From CANDYO01 sp049653745 (GTDB lineage: Bacteria; Pseudomonadota; Alphaproteobacteria; Rickettsiales; CANDYO01): a stretch of 27,162 nucleotides of DNA. This document shows, in pieces, positions 6,585 through 14,221 of this stretch (positions are counted from its first letter, which is position 1; each line of letters opens with the position of its first letter). The translations under genes were made by a program, and so were the position numbers. The stretch lies in assembly GCA_049653745.1 (NCBI GenBank), contig JBASGW010000053.1, positions 1 through 27,162 of the forward strand, in the 5' to 3' direction. The notes under the pieces were generated by a model that did no database searches, was not told the DNA's origin, and saw nothing but the letters and a program-made list of their open reading frames with translations.

Positions 6585-7913
6585 CTAAACTCCTTTTGCA
6601 TTTATGTTGCTAGCTTCACTTGATTTTCTAGCCAGATGAAAAACTAATAATATAAAGGAAATAATTAAAAATATATATAATGATAGATACATTGTAAGTG
6701 TAGTTTGAATCATGCCACTGCCAATATTTTGAGCGCTTGCATCACTAGTTCTTAATATTCCATATACTAACCAAGGCTGTCTTCCAATTTCTGTAGTATA
6801 CCACCCAGCTAAAGTTGCCACCCATCCAGAAAATGTCATAGAAACTAAAGACCATAGTAAAATTTTATTAGGAATCTGATTTCTTAATAAGCACCAACTT
6901 CCATACCATGAAATTAGCAACATTAGAACGCCTACTCCCACCATAATTCGAAAACCAAAAAATAATGGCGCAACAGGTGGATGCAGCCCTTCAAATTCAT
7001 TAAGCCCCTTCACCTCACCATCAAATGAATGAGTTAATATTAAACTACCAATATGAGGGATGGCAACTTCATAGTTATTTTTATAATTTTTTTCGTCAGG
7101 AATGGCAAAAAGCACTAAGGAAACATCCTTTCGAGTTTCCCATATAGCTTCTATTGCTGCAATTTTAGCAGGCTGATATTCTCTGGTATTTAAACCATGA
7201 GCATCACCAATAAATATTTGCAATGGAATTAAAATAGACGCGGCGTAAATGCCGGTTTTCATTGCTGCAATAACGGCTGTGGAATTATCGTTACTCTTTA
7301 ACCATTTATAAGCAGAAACACCTGAAATTAAAAAAGATGCCGTTAACCCCGACGCAAGCAACATATGAGTAAGCCTATATTTCATAGAAGGGTTAAAAAT
7401 AACTTCTAACCAATTGGTTACATGGGCTTTACCATCAATCATTTCAAATCCTGCAGGAGTTTGCATCCAGGAATTTAAAACGATAATCCAAAAAGCTGAA
7501 CATGTGGTACCAATAGCAACTAATAGAGTAGCTAAAGTGTGAGTTCTATTAGAAACCTTATGCATTCCAAACAGCATAATTCCTAAGAAGGTTGCTTCTA
7601 AAAAAAAAGCAGTTAAAACCTCATATGCTAATAGTGGACCTGCAACATCACCAACCTTTTGCATAAATCCAGGCCAATTTGTTCCAAACTGGAATGACAT
7701 AGTTATGCCAGAAACAACTCCAAGCGCAAAACAAAGAGCAAATATTTTTACCCAGAACTTATAATTTTCTAACCATTTTTGATCTAAAGTTTTATCATAA
7801 CGAAGTTTAAAAAATAATAAAAACCATACCATAGCTATAGATATAGTGGGAAATAAAATATGAAAAGTTATATTTGCAGCAAATTGGACTCTTGCTAAAA
7901 GTAAAGCATCCAT
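6585..7913 (-). CDS. cydA: Cytochrome bd-type quinol oxidase subunit I
   Basis: This 442-residue subunit carries the three haems and the quinol site in the inner membrane. Haem ligands are visible: His18 near the N-terminus, His183 in RLTHML, and Met324 in FGFRIMVGVG. Conserved Glu98 and Glu106 lie in YEVLTAFFLEAT, and the TEIGRQPW motif is present. It is about 80 residues shorter than E. coli CydA, mainly in the Q-loop, as in the cyanide-insensitive (CioA-like) short-loop class. It is first gene of the cydAB operon, with AGAGGA about 10 bases upstream of the ATG. Confidence 0.96.
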   Translation of the reverse strand: MDALLLARVQFAANITFHILFPTISIAMVWFLLFFKLRYDKTLDQKWLENYKFWVKIFALCFALGVVSGITMSFQFGTNWPGFMQKVGDVAGPLLAYEVLTAFFLEATFLGIMLFGMHKVSNRTHTLATLLVAIGTTCSAFWIIVLNSWMQTPAGFEMIDGKAHVTNWLEVIFNPSMKYRLTHMLLASGLTASFLISGVSAYKWLKSNDNSTAVIAAMKTGIYAASILIPLQIFIGDAHGLNTREYQPAKIAAIEAIWETRKDVSLVLFAIPDEKNYKNNYEVAIPHIGSLILTHSFDGEVKGLNEFEGLHPPVAPLFFGFRIMVGVGVLMLLISWYGSWCLLRNQIPNKILLWSLVSMTFSGWVATLAGWYTTEIGRQPWLVYGILRTSDASAQNIGSGMIQTTLTMYLSLYIFLIISFILLVFHLARKSSEASNINAKGV

Positions 7914-8126
7914 AACGATAATATCCTCTAAATTAAAAACGCTTCTAAGATTATAGTTTAGTTAAAAATAAAAAACAGGCAATTAAATTCACCCATCCAC
8001 CTAATTACTATTTTTAATAATTGCAATACATGAGTTTATCACTTGTGCCAACTCTTTGAATTAATCTTTTATTAATTAATTTTATATATATTCAAAAATC
8101 TATATCAACTATAGAGGATAGATATT

Positions 8127-8603
8127 ATGAAGGGCAATGACAAGGATAATAATGAACTAGTGTTTACATCTCCTGAAATTAAACCTCCAAGAGAAGACAT
8201 TAGAGATGGAGTAGAAAGAAATATTCGAGCTACACTTAAAAATGTTCCACCTGAAAAATTAGCATCGTTAGTAGATGGTGTAATTTATGGGAATCAAAAA
8301 GATTCTGCTCATGAAGAAATAAATAAAATTTTAAAGCCTTACAAAGGTGCTGCTCATGAAATCATAGAAAAATTAGATATCGGCGAAATACAAGATGCTG
8401 ATAAAGAGAATTTTCATAAGCTAACTAATAAACTTCCAGAAAATACGAAAGAAAAATTATATAAAGCAATTGACTTATACCGCAGCGCTTCACAAGAGAT
8501 AAAAAATCATGCAACTAATACCCCTATAATCAGAGAGCTAGGCGGGAAAGAACCAACTAATAATAGAGGTAAAAACAAACGAAATCTATCAGCTATTATA
8601 TAA
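8127..8603 (+). CDS. Hypothetical hydrophilic protein
   Basis: A 158-residue, mostly charged protein with no signal peptide, membrane segment or Cys. I do not recognise a family. It is probably helical (PPEKLASLVDGVIYG, then several Lys/Glu-rich helices between about 45 and 130), ending in a basic, Asn-rich tail (GKEPTNNRGKNKRN) followed by a short hydrophobic LSAII. A good AGAGGATA site lies about eight bases before the ATG, so the gene is likely real. It stands alone between cydA (divergent) and the structured gap at 8604-8935. A secreted effector is possible but unproven. Confidence 0.7.
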   Translation: MKGNDKDNNELVFTSPEIKPPREDIRDGVERNIRATLKNVPPEKLASLVDGVIYGNQKDSAHEEINKILKPYKGAAHEIIEKLDIGEIQDADKENFHKLTNKLPENTKEKLYKAIDLYRSASQEIKNHATNTPIIRELGGKEPTNNRGKNKRNLSAII

Positions 8604-8668
8604 ATTATTAAGCATAGGAGTGGTTTAAAAGGCATGTTATCATTTTTTCTTATCTTCTCGCATCTATT

Positions 8669-8772
8669 GTTTCGCTCCTAAGACTTAAGTAGGATTAAGC
8701 TCTGGCACATTCTCTGCCACTCATAATGTGGTAGCAGAGATATAATTTAAAGAGATCTTACGGAGCGCAAAC
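8669..8772. ncRNA. Candidate structured RNA or palindromic element (three-way junction)
   Basis: The outer stem pairs 8669-8683 with 8756-8772: GTTT with AAAC, CGCTCC with GGAGCG and TAAGA with TCTTA, giving 15 pairs with two single-base bulges on the 3' side. Inside, CTTAA (8684-8688) and TTAAG (8695-8699) form a hairpin with a 6-nt loop. A second arm pairs TCTCTGC (8711-8717) with GCAGAGA (8734-8740) and CAC (8718-8720) with GTG (8728-8730), with a 3-nt bulge and a 7-nt loop. The transcribed strand is unknown because no T-run or clear promoter marks one side. It does not match an RNA family I know, and a mobile palindromic element is an equal alternative. Confidence 0.45.
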
Positions 8773-8871
8773 ACACACCCCCTTGCTTCGTCTTAACTAT
8801 TCTGGAAGCTCACAACAATCTTTGATCTTAAATAATTCAGATCCCCTTAACCATATATTTTTAGATAACTC

Positions 8872-8899
8872 TTGAGCTATAAAAAGATTTTGTTATACT
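8872..8899 (+). promoter_or_regulatory. Predicted promoter of the BON lipoprotein gene
   Basis: -35 TTGAGC (8872-8877) and -10 TATACT (8894-8899) are 16 bp apart, placing the transcript start about 30 nt before the ATG at 8936. Both boxes match the sigma-70 consensus well. Confidence 0.5.
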
Positions 8900-8935
8900 C
8901 AAATTCAATATATTTATTGGTTAATTTATTTAATT

Positions 8936-9736
8936 ATGTCCATACTCAAATTATTATTACTAGTGTTAATTTCAACTCAACTAGCTAACTGCACTCCTAT
9001 AACTTTATTTGGCGGAGTAACTGGAAGTGGAGCAACATTATCCAAAGAGAAAACTCTTGGCAATAGCGTAGATGATTATAACATATGGACAAAAATTAAA
9101 GCCTCTTTCTTACAACATCATAAAGACATAGATGGCATCTTAACTTCAGTATCAGTTGAAGTTTCAGAAGGAAGAGTATTATTAACTGGAACAGTCCCAA
9201 CAGCTGAAAATCGCCTTGAAGTTCTAAAACTGGTTTGGGAACAAGCAGGAGTTCGTGAAGTTATAAATGAAATAAAATTGGCCGATGAAGTTGATACTGG
9301 CATTAAAAAATATGGCTCTGATACATGGATAACAGCACAAGTAAAATCTAAAATGCTCTTAAATAAAGAAGTTCGCTCTATTAATTACAATATTGAGACC
9401 ATAAATGGCACTGTTTACGTTCTGGGTATTGCAAGAACTGAAGCTGAAGCTGAAGCAATAAAAAATATTGTAGAAAATATTAAAGGAGTAGATAAATTTA
9501 CTAGCTATATAAGAATTAAAACACAAAAAGATATAAAAGAGGCTGGCAAAGTTCAAGCTGTAGAGTCCGAAGAAGAAAAACAAGTTCTTTCTAATGGAGA
9601 AGAAATTGATCAAACCACCATGGAACCAGCTGTTAATGAAAAACCTAAAGAATCTAATCCAGTAAATTCAACAGAAGATCACAAAGACGAAGAGATTGAA
9701 ATTGAATATATTGATTCTGAAGACGATGTTCAATAA
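8936..9736 (+). CDS. Double-BON-domain lipoprotein (DolP/OsmY-like)
   Basis: A 266-residue lipoprotein: signal peptide with lipobox LANC (Cys19), then two BON domains at about 45-115 and 128-195. Each has the expected pattern with a Gly turn (SEGRVLLTGTVPT and INGTVYVLGIART). BON domains bind phospholipid or peptidoglycan-associated surfaces, and DolP-type lipoproteins maintain outer-membrane integrity. The last 70 residues are an acidic Glu/Lys/Asn tail, probably disordered, which is longer than in E. coli DolP. It is followed after 10 bp by ispA, so the two may be cotranscribed. Periplasmic face of the outer membrane is the likely location. Confidence 0.88.
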   Translation: MSILKLLLLVLISTQLANCTPITLFGGVTGSGATLSKEKTLGNSVDDYNIWTKIKASFLQHHKDIDGILTSVSVEVSEGRVLLTGTVPTAENRLEVLKLVWEQAGVREVINEIKLADEVDTGIKKYGSDTWITAQVKSKMLLNKEVRSINYNIETINGTVYVLGIARTEAEAEAIKNIVENIKGVDKFTSYIRIKTQKDIKEAGKVQAVESEEEKQVLSNGEEIDQTTMEPAVNEKPKESNPVNSTEDHKDEEIEIEYIDSEDDVQ

Positions 9737-9746
9737 GTTATAGAAA

Positions 9747-10601
9747 ATGCAGAAAATTTCTTATGATGATTTGATCACTTCTATTGCTTCGTTAGTTAAT
9801 CAACGAATCCATGATCTATTACCACAAAACAATAATAGATTAACCCAGGCAATGCATTATAGCGCATTATCTCCTGGAAAAAGGCTCCGCCCTTTCATTT
9901 TATTTACAACTTCTCAAATATGGAAAGTAGATCAAGAACATGCTTTAAGGGTGGCTGCAGTGCTTGAAATTATTCATAGCTATTCTTTAATTCATGATGA
10001 CTTACCTGCCATGGATAATGATGATTATCGCAGGGGAATGCCCAGCTGCCATAAAAAATTTGATGAAGCAGCTGCAATTTTAGCTGGCGATGCATTACTA
10101 ACCTTGGCATTTGAAATTCTAGCTGATGAAAAAACTCATCCTGATAGTAATATCCGCTGCGAACTAATAAAAATACTTTCTTCAAGAATTGGAACAGAAG
10201 GAATTGCCGGCGGACAAATGCTTGATTTAATTTATGAGAAAGAGCACATAACCAACTATGATCAACTAGTTAATGCCCAATACATGAAAACTGCTAAATT
10301 ATTTATGGCTTGCTGCGAAATGGGAGCAGCACTTGGGTATGCTTCAGCTGAGGAAAAACTTCATCTTTCCAATTATGCTAAAAACTTTGGCCTAGCATTC
10401 CAATTTATTGATGATTTAGCTGATATAAATGACAATAAACCTCTAAATAACAATAATATTGTTAAACTTATTGGCAAAGAACATACCTTAGAGAAAAGTA
10501 AAGAATTCATTGAAAAAGCACATAATGAGATATCTTTCTTTAAAGAAAAAGGAGAATTATTATCTCAATTGGCGTATAGCTTACTAGATCCCCCAAAATA
10601 A
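9747..10601 (+). CDS. ispA: Polyprenyl (farnesyl/geranylgeranyl) diphosphate synthase
   Basis: A 284-residue trans-prenyltransferase that condenses isopentenyl diphosphate with allylic diphosphates to supply farnesyl diphosphate for undecaprenol, quinones and related lipids. The first Asp-rich motif is DDLPAMD (84-90), followed by YRRG; GKRLRP (44-49) binds the diphosphate. The second Asp-rich motif is FIDDLAD (220-226), where the family usually has DDILD. Length fits the short bacterial IspA class. Exact chain length cannot be read with certainty. No typical ribosome-binding site is evident, so translation may couple to the BON gene 10 bp upstream. Confidence 0.94.
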   Translation: MQKISYDDLITSIASLVNQRIHDLLPQNNNRLTQAMHYSALSPGKRLRPFILFTTSQIWKVDQEHALRVAAVLEIIHSYSLIHDDLPAMDNDDYRRGMPSCHKKFDEAAAILAGDALLTLAFEILADEKTHPDSNIRCELIKILSSRIGTEGIAGGQMLDLIYEKEHITNYDQLVNAQYMKTAKLFMACCEMGAALGYASAEEKLHLSNYAKNFGLAFQFIDDLADINDNKPLNNNNIVKLIGKEHTLEKSKEFIEKAHNEISFFKEKGELLSQLAYSLLDPPK

Positions 10602-10638
10602 CTTAACTATAATGCTAATAAAAAAGGAGCAACACTCA

Positions 10639-11409
10639 ATGCCTAAGTCATTTGATATGTTTAAGGAGTTAGAAAATTTACTAATCACAGAAGGTAATGA
10701 TTTTAAAAATCTTAAAGCTGAAACTCAAAATGATTTTTTTATTAAAATTTTTAAGCAGTTAATTATTGATATAGCTGAAGACTCTTCAATATCGACTTCT
10801 GTCTCAGACTATACAATTGGTGGTGACTCAATCTCAAATATCATTACCATCTTTAGAAATATTGATAATACCCACCTAGATCTACAACATGCAATAAATG
10901 ACTTTATAGAAGTAATATATGAAATATCTTATCAACTCAATGAAGAACAAAATTTACATCTAGACATTATAAGGGAAAGCTTAGACAGCCATCGACAGTT
11001 AGATAACTCTGATGCAGAAGAAGACATCTTTGATATGGAAGATACCTTTAAAGTGGAAAAAGATATTTCATCAAATAATCAAAGTTCTTCACGAACTCCC
11101 TATCTCACAGCTAAAGAAATTAAAATACCAGCTGATCAAGATTCTTCAACCATTATAAATAGTGAAGCCCCACGTGCTGATCAAGCTTCTTCAGCCATTA
11201 TAAATAGTGAAGTCCCACGTATTGATATTGCACTGGCTATACAAAGAGTAAGATTAGATTCAGAACATCTATCTTATGAACCTAAAATGAGCGGCAGCAT
11301 AGAACCATCCTATAGATCTAGCTTAACTATAGCAGAACATTACCATCATATTGATGATCTTTACTCAGCAAATTTTATAGATAGTATTGGAATTTATAAC
11401 TTCCCTTAA
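10639..11409 (+). CDS. Hypothetical protein with an internal 15-residue tandem repeat
   Basis: A 256-residue, acidic, Ser/Ile-rich protein of no family I recognise. The ATG at 10639 is chosen because AAGGAG (10624-10629) lies nine bases upstream; an in-frame ATG at 10612 has no such site. The N-terminal 120 residues look helical (FDMFKELENLLITEG and later FIEVIYEISYQLNEEQN). The middle is low-complexity and holds two copies of a unit of the form ADQxSSxIINSExPR. The end is Tyr/His-rich. No signal peptide or membrane segment is seen. It follows ispA by about 37 bp and ends 17 bp before the convergent ftsB. Confidence 0.75.
   Translation: MPKSFDMFKELENLLITEGNDFKNLKAETQNDFFIKIFKQLIIDIAEDSSISTSVSDYTIGGDSISNIITIFRNIDNTHLDLQHAINDFIEVIYEISYQLNEEQNLHLDIIRESLDSHRQLDNSDAEEDIFDMEDTFKVEKDISSNNQSSSRTPYLTAKEIKIPADQDSSTIINSEAPRADQASSAIINSEVPRIDIALAIQRVRLDSEHLSYEPKMSGSIEPSYRSSLTIAEHYHHIDDLYSANFIDSIGIYNFP
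11131..11220 (+). repeat. 45-bp in-frame tandem repeat, two copies
   Basis: 11131-11175 and 11176-11220 are directly adjacent and match at 42 of 45 positions. They encode two 15-residue units (ADQxSSxIINSExPR) in the orphan gene at 10639-11409. The high identity implies a recent duplication, probably by slippage or unequal recombination. Confidence 0.95.
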
Positions 11410-11426
11410 ACTAATAACTCTAGATC

Positions 11427-11729
11427 TTATTCTTCAGGAGAGATAAAAAGGGTCTCTTGAGCTTTTGCAAGCCCTAAAACTTCCTTAGCTCTCTCTTCAA
11501 GCAAGTCTATGTCTAAAGATTTAGATTTCAGAAGATTTGCTTTATGCTCTAAATTAATTCTCTCAGCACGCACCGACTCAAGCTCAGAAGACAACCCAGC
11601 TATTTCTTTATCAAGCTTAAAATAGGCAAGAATTCCTCTTTCTCCACTGATAATATGGTAGGAAAAATAAAAAATTAAACCAATAAATCCTAGAGTTAAT
11701 AATATTGTTCTAATTTTAAATTTAACCAA
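11427..11729 (-). CDS. ftsB: FtsB/DivIC-type cell division protein
   Basis: A 100-residue bitopic protein: a short cytoplasmic N-terminus, one membrane helix (about 8-28), the GERGILAY motif typical of alphaproteobacterial septum-formation initiators (29-36), and a coiled coil (about 38-72) ending in LLEERAKEVLGLAK. FtsB joins FtsL and FtsQ in the divisome and helps activate septal wall synthesis. The start is TTG at 11727-11729. It is the only plausible start because the protein has no other Met, and AAGGAT lies about six bases upstream. It is convergent with the repeat-containing orphan gene. Confidence 0.9.
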   Translation of the reverse strand: MVKFKIRTILLTLGFIGLIFYFSYHIISGERGILAYFKLDKEIAGLSSELESVRAERINLEHKANLLKSKSLDIDLLEERAKEVLGLAKAQETLFISPEE

Positions 11730-11761
11730 GTTATAATCCTTTAAGAGGTTCCAAAATTTAC

Positions 11762-11809
11762 TTAGTATAACATACTAATAAGCTTTAATTATAACTGTCA
11801 AGATCTTGA
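11762..11809 (-). promoter_or_regulatory. Predicted ftsB promoter with two overlapping dyads
   Basis: Minus-strand -35 TTGACA (complement of 11796-11801) and -10 TAGTAT (complement of 11772-11777) are 18 bp apart. The perfect palindrome TCAAGATCTTGA (11798-11809) overlaps the -35. A second dyad, TTAGTAT-AAC-ATACTAA (11762-11778), covers the -10. This arrangement would suit an operator. Confidence 0.4.
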
Positions 11810-11880
11810 GTAAGATATAAAAAAAATGTTAATACACAAGATAATTAAAATTAAATGATTTGGATTATTTTTATTGAAAG

Positions 11881-11910
11881 GTTGAAGTTGGAATGTATTC
11901 CAACTTCAAC
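11881..11910 (-). terminator. Strong hairpin after rpsP
   Basis: A perfect 13-bp stem (11881-11893 with 11898-11910) with a 4-nt loop lies 7 bp past the rpsP stop. The minus-strand sequence after it is CTTTCAAT, so the T-run is poor. It probably ends the rpmG-rpsP transcript or protects its 3' end. Confidence 0.65.
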
Positions 11911-11917
11911 AAGAAGC

Positions 11918-12163
11918 TTATGATGATAATTTAATTAACTTTGCTACTCTTTCAGATGGCTGAGCACCTACTGATAACCAATAACTAATTCTATCACTTT
12001 TTAATTTAATTCTATCTGCATGATTCTTATCAAGCATTGGATCATAAGTTCCAACAATCTCAATAAATTTACCATCACGTGGAGCAGTTGCATTAGCTAC
12101 CACTACGCGATAAAAAGGTTTCTTTTTTGCACCTAATCTTGTTAATCTAATTTTAACAGCCAT
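11918..12163 (-). CDS. rpsP: 30S ribosomal protein S16
   Basis: An 81-residue S16 of the small ribosomal subunit, needed for early 30S assembly. It begins with the family hallmark VKIRLTRLGAKKKPFYRVVV and continues with APRDGKFIEIVGTYDPM. It ends in SVGAQPSERVAKL. Length is as usual for bacterial S16. The gene lies 16 bp downstream of rpmG on the same strand, suggesting cotranscription. This is not the common rpsP-rimM-trmD-rplS order. Confidence 0.98.
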   Translation of the reverse strand: MAVKIRLTRLGAKKKPFYRVVVANATAPRDGKFIEIVGTYDPMLDKNHADRIKLKSDRISYWLSVGAQPSERVAKLIKLSS

Positions 12164-12179
12164 AATACTCTCTATCTAA

Positions 12180-12344
12180 TTATTTCATTTTTTTTTCAAC
12201 AAAAAGCACGTGCTTCTTTGCTATTGGATCGAATTTTCTAAATTCCAACTTTTTAGTAAGTTTCTTTGGATTCTTGTTTTTTACATAAAAGAAGCCTGTA
12301 CCTGCGGTACTTTCTAATTTTAATAATACAGTTTTTCTTGCCAT
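12180..12344 (-). CDS. rpmG: 50S ribosomal protein L33
   Basis: A 54-residue protein of the large subunit. It starts MARKTVLLKLESTAGTGFFY and contains YVKNKNPKKLTKKLEFRKFDP, which is diagnostic of L33. The zinc-binding Cys pairs of the C+ form are absent, so this is the zinc-independent type usual in alphaproteobacteria. The ATG is at 12342-12344 and the stop at 12180-12182. It precedes rpsP by 16 bp. Confidence 0.97.
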   Translation of the reverse strand: MARKTVLLKLESTAGTGFFYVKNKNPKKLTKKLEFRKFDPIAKKHVLFVEKKMK

Positions 12345-12495
12345 GACATTCCTATTTCTATTTACTATGAAAAATAAATCTAGATCAAAACTACATTTTT
12401 ATGCAAAATTGTCAATATATTTATTTAGTTCATTGCCATATTTATAGCTGGAGTCTATAGTATAAGTATATTAAAAACATTATTTTATAACTGCG

Positions 12496-13293
12496 ATGAT
12501 CAAAATTTCTACCTGGAACGTCAATTCAATAAATGCTAGACTAGAGAATCTACTAAAGTATTTGCACGAAGAAAAGCCTGATATTTTATTATTGCAAGAG
12601 CTAAAATGCAATAATGATAAATTCCCTTATCAGGATCTTGAAGACCTAGGTTATAATATTGCAGTTAATGGGCAAAAAACTTATAATGGTGTGGCCATTT
12701 TATCTAAATATCAATTAAGTGATGTTGCCTACAACTTCCCTAATAACCCTATACCAGATGAAGCTAGATATATAGAAGCTTGGGTGAATTTTAAAAATGA
12801 AAGTATAAAGGTAGCTTCAGTTTATGTTCCTAATGGGCAAAGCTTAGATTCAGATAAATATCCAATAAAATTAGAATTCTTAAAGCAACTAGAAAATTAT
12901 TATCATCAATTATTACTTAGTTCTGAGAAAATAGTAATTGGTGGAGATTTTAATGTAGCACTTACAGAATTAGATATATTTGATCCAGTAGGATTAGAAG
13001 AAACAATTTTATTCTCTACCAAAGAAAGAAGAGCGTTAAGGCAATTTATTGCCACTGGCCTAGTTGATTCCTACAGAATGATCAACCATCAAGAGAAAGA
13101 TAATTGCTATACCTGGTGGGATTATAGAGCTAATTCATTCAATCTAAACAAAGGGATTAGGATTGATTATTTATTTTGTTCCTTAGAAATGGCCCAAATA
13201 GCTTCCACTTCATTCACTTCTAAACAATGTAGAGCTAATTTTAAACCATCAGATCATATACCAGTTACTGGAGTATTTAACCTAACCATCTAG
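12496..13293 (+). CDS. xth: Exodeoxyribonuclease III
   Basis: A 265-residue AP endonuclease and 3'-5' exonuclease of the ExoIII/APE1 family, for base-excision repair. Motifs in order: STWNVNSINAR (Asn8/Asn10 region), the metal-binding Glu35 in LLLQELK, Tyr110-Pro112 in VYVPNG, Asp151 and Asn153 in GGDFNVAL, WWDYR near 197, and the catalytic SDHIPV (252-257). All active-site residues are present and the length is standard. The gene stands alone between divergent rpmG and a convergent lipoprotein gene. No Shine-Dalgarno is evident before the ATG. Confidence 0.97.
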   Translation: MIKISTWNVNSINARLENLLKYLHEEKPDILLLQELKCNNDKFPYQDLEDLGYNIAVNGQKTYNGVAILSKYQLSDVAYNFPNNPIPDEARYIEAWVNFKNESIKVASVYVPNGQSLDSDKYPIKLEFLKQLENYYHQLLLSSEKIVIGGDFNVALTELDIFDPVGLEETILFSTKERRALRQFIATGLVDSYRMINHQEKDNCYTWWDYRANSFNLNKGIRIDYLFCSLEMAQIASTSFTSKQCRANFKPSDHIPVTGVFNLTI

Positions 13294-13327
13294 TGCAAAA
13301 TATCATTCGCACAACTACTGAATAGAT

Positions 13328-13363
13328 AAAAAAATACCTCCTGCTAGAAAAACTAACAAGAGG
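13328..13363 (-). terminator. Rho-independent terminator of the lipoprotein gene at 13402
   Basis: On the minus strand an 11-bp stem with two G-T (G-U in RNA) pairs (complement of 13353-13363 with 13337-13347) and a 5-nt loop is followed by a run of seven T (complement of 13328-13334). It lies about 40 bp past the stop codon. Confidence 0.75.
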
Positions 13364-13401
13364 CATACATAAATTGAAATAGATTATATTAACTGAGAAT
13401 T

Positions 13402-14121
13402 TTACTTTTTAAATTCTTTTAAAACTTCGGTTAAAAACTCTTTCATTATTTTATTTTCTTCCACTTTATTGTCTGAAGAGAAGAAACTAGCATGGATTTT
13501 AGAAACTCTATTTATCCATAAAATTTTACCAGTTTTAGCTTCAATAAAAGCAATTTCAATCTTAGCAATATCCGCAGGATCAGAACTATATCCCATAGCT
13601 GCCGCAGCAAATCCTAGAGCTTGAGATCCAGAACTTTTTATAACTCTTGCATAACTAACTAAAATAACTATATCACTATCATTTTTACTAGCAGGAACCA
13701 AAGCAACATCACCAATATTTGAAGTTATATCAAAAGCTTCCTTAGGACTGATGCTCTCTTTCACATAAAGAGATTTTTCTTCTTCTTTAAATCTATCATC
13801 TATACGATTAGTAAATTCAAACAAAGATTGATCATGAATATTTTTACGAGTTAATAACTTTGCTCTTAAACCTTTACTATTAAGAACTGGTATAATTTGT
13901 TCAGCAATCACATTTTCAATGTTATATTCAAAATCATATAATTCTTTTTTATTACCAGAAGCATTAACTTCATATACTTTTGCTTCAATTGGAAGAACAA
14001 TAGCGTGCTTTTCTCCATTAAAAGATGATTGATAATCTTTAGAAGATCTTATTGTGGTTGTGGAGCAACCAATTAATGTTAAAGAAAATAAAGTGATTAC
14101 TAATAAACGAATAATACGCAT
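13402..14121 (-). CDS. Hypothetical lipoprotein
   Basis: A 239-residue protein with a typical lipoprotein signal peptide and lipobox LIGC (Cys19). The mature part looks like a compact alpha/beta domain: HAIVLPIEAKVYEV near 40, a segment with NVIAEQIIPVLNSKGLRAKLL near 70-90, SDIVILVSYARVIKSSG near 150, and EIAFIEAKTGKILWINRV near 200. This resembles the general pattern of outer-membrane lipoproteins that feature 'time to ligand' beta-sheets like CsgG or DUF799 families, but I cannot assign one. It lies 100 bp downstream of the SlyB-like gene on the same strand and has its own terminator. Confidence 0.8.
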   Translation of the reverse strand: MRIIRLLVITLFSLTLIGCSTTTIRSSKDYQSSFNGEKHAIVLPIEAKVYEVNASGNKKELYDFEYNIENVIAEQIIPVLNSKGLRAKLLTRKNIHDQSLFEFTNRIDDRFKEEEKSLYVKESISPKEAFDITSNIGDVALVPASKNDSDIVILVSYARVIKSSGSQALGFAAAAMGYSSDPADIAKIEIAFIEAKTGKILWINRVSKIHASFFSSDNKVEENKIMKEFLTEVLKEFKK

Positions 14122-14221
14122 TTATAAAACCTTCTAAATTAAAATTTAAACATTGATAATCTTAAGTATTTTCATAGGCCGCGCCTCCCCTAGAAGCACA
14201 GCCCATAAAAATTTGCACTAA

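Larger units (their letters stand above)
8604..8935. other. 332-bp gap without a convincing protein gene
   Basis: This gap separates the orphan gene from the BON lipoprotein gene. It holds a candidate structured RNA or palindromic element (8669-8772) and, near its right end, a promoter for the lipoprotein gene (8872-8899). The only start with a purine-rich region nearby opens a 15-codon hydrophobic frame (8634-8681), which I do not count as a gene. The middle is less AT-rich than the flanks. Confidence 0.7.

Noticed and set aside
8042..8100. AATTAAT-CTTTT-ATTAATT hairpin upstream of the orphan gene at 8127
   Set aside because: It is built only of A and T in AT-rich spacer and is weak; chance is likely.
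8634..8681. 15-codon hydrophobic frame as a leader peptide
   Set aside because: The purine-rich site is too far from the ATG and nothing like an attenuator follows; kept only as part of the gap.
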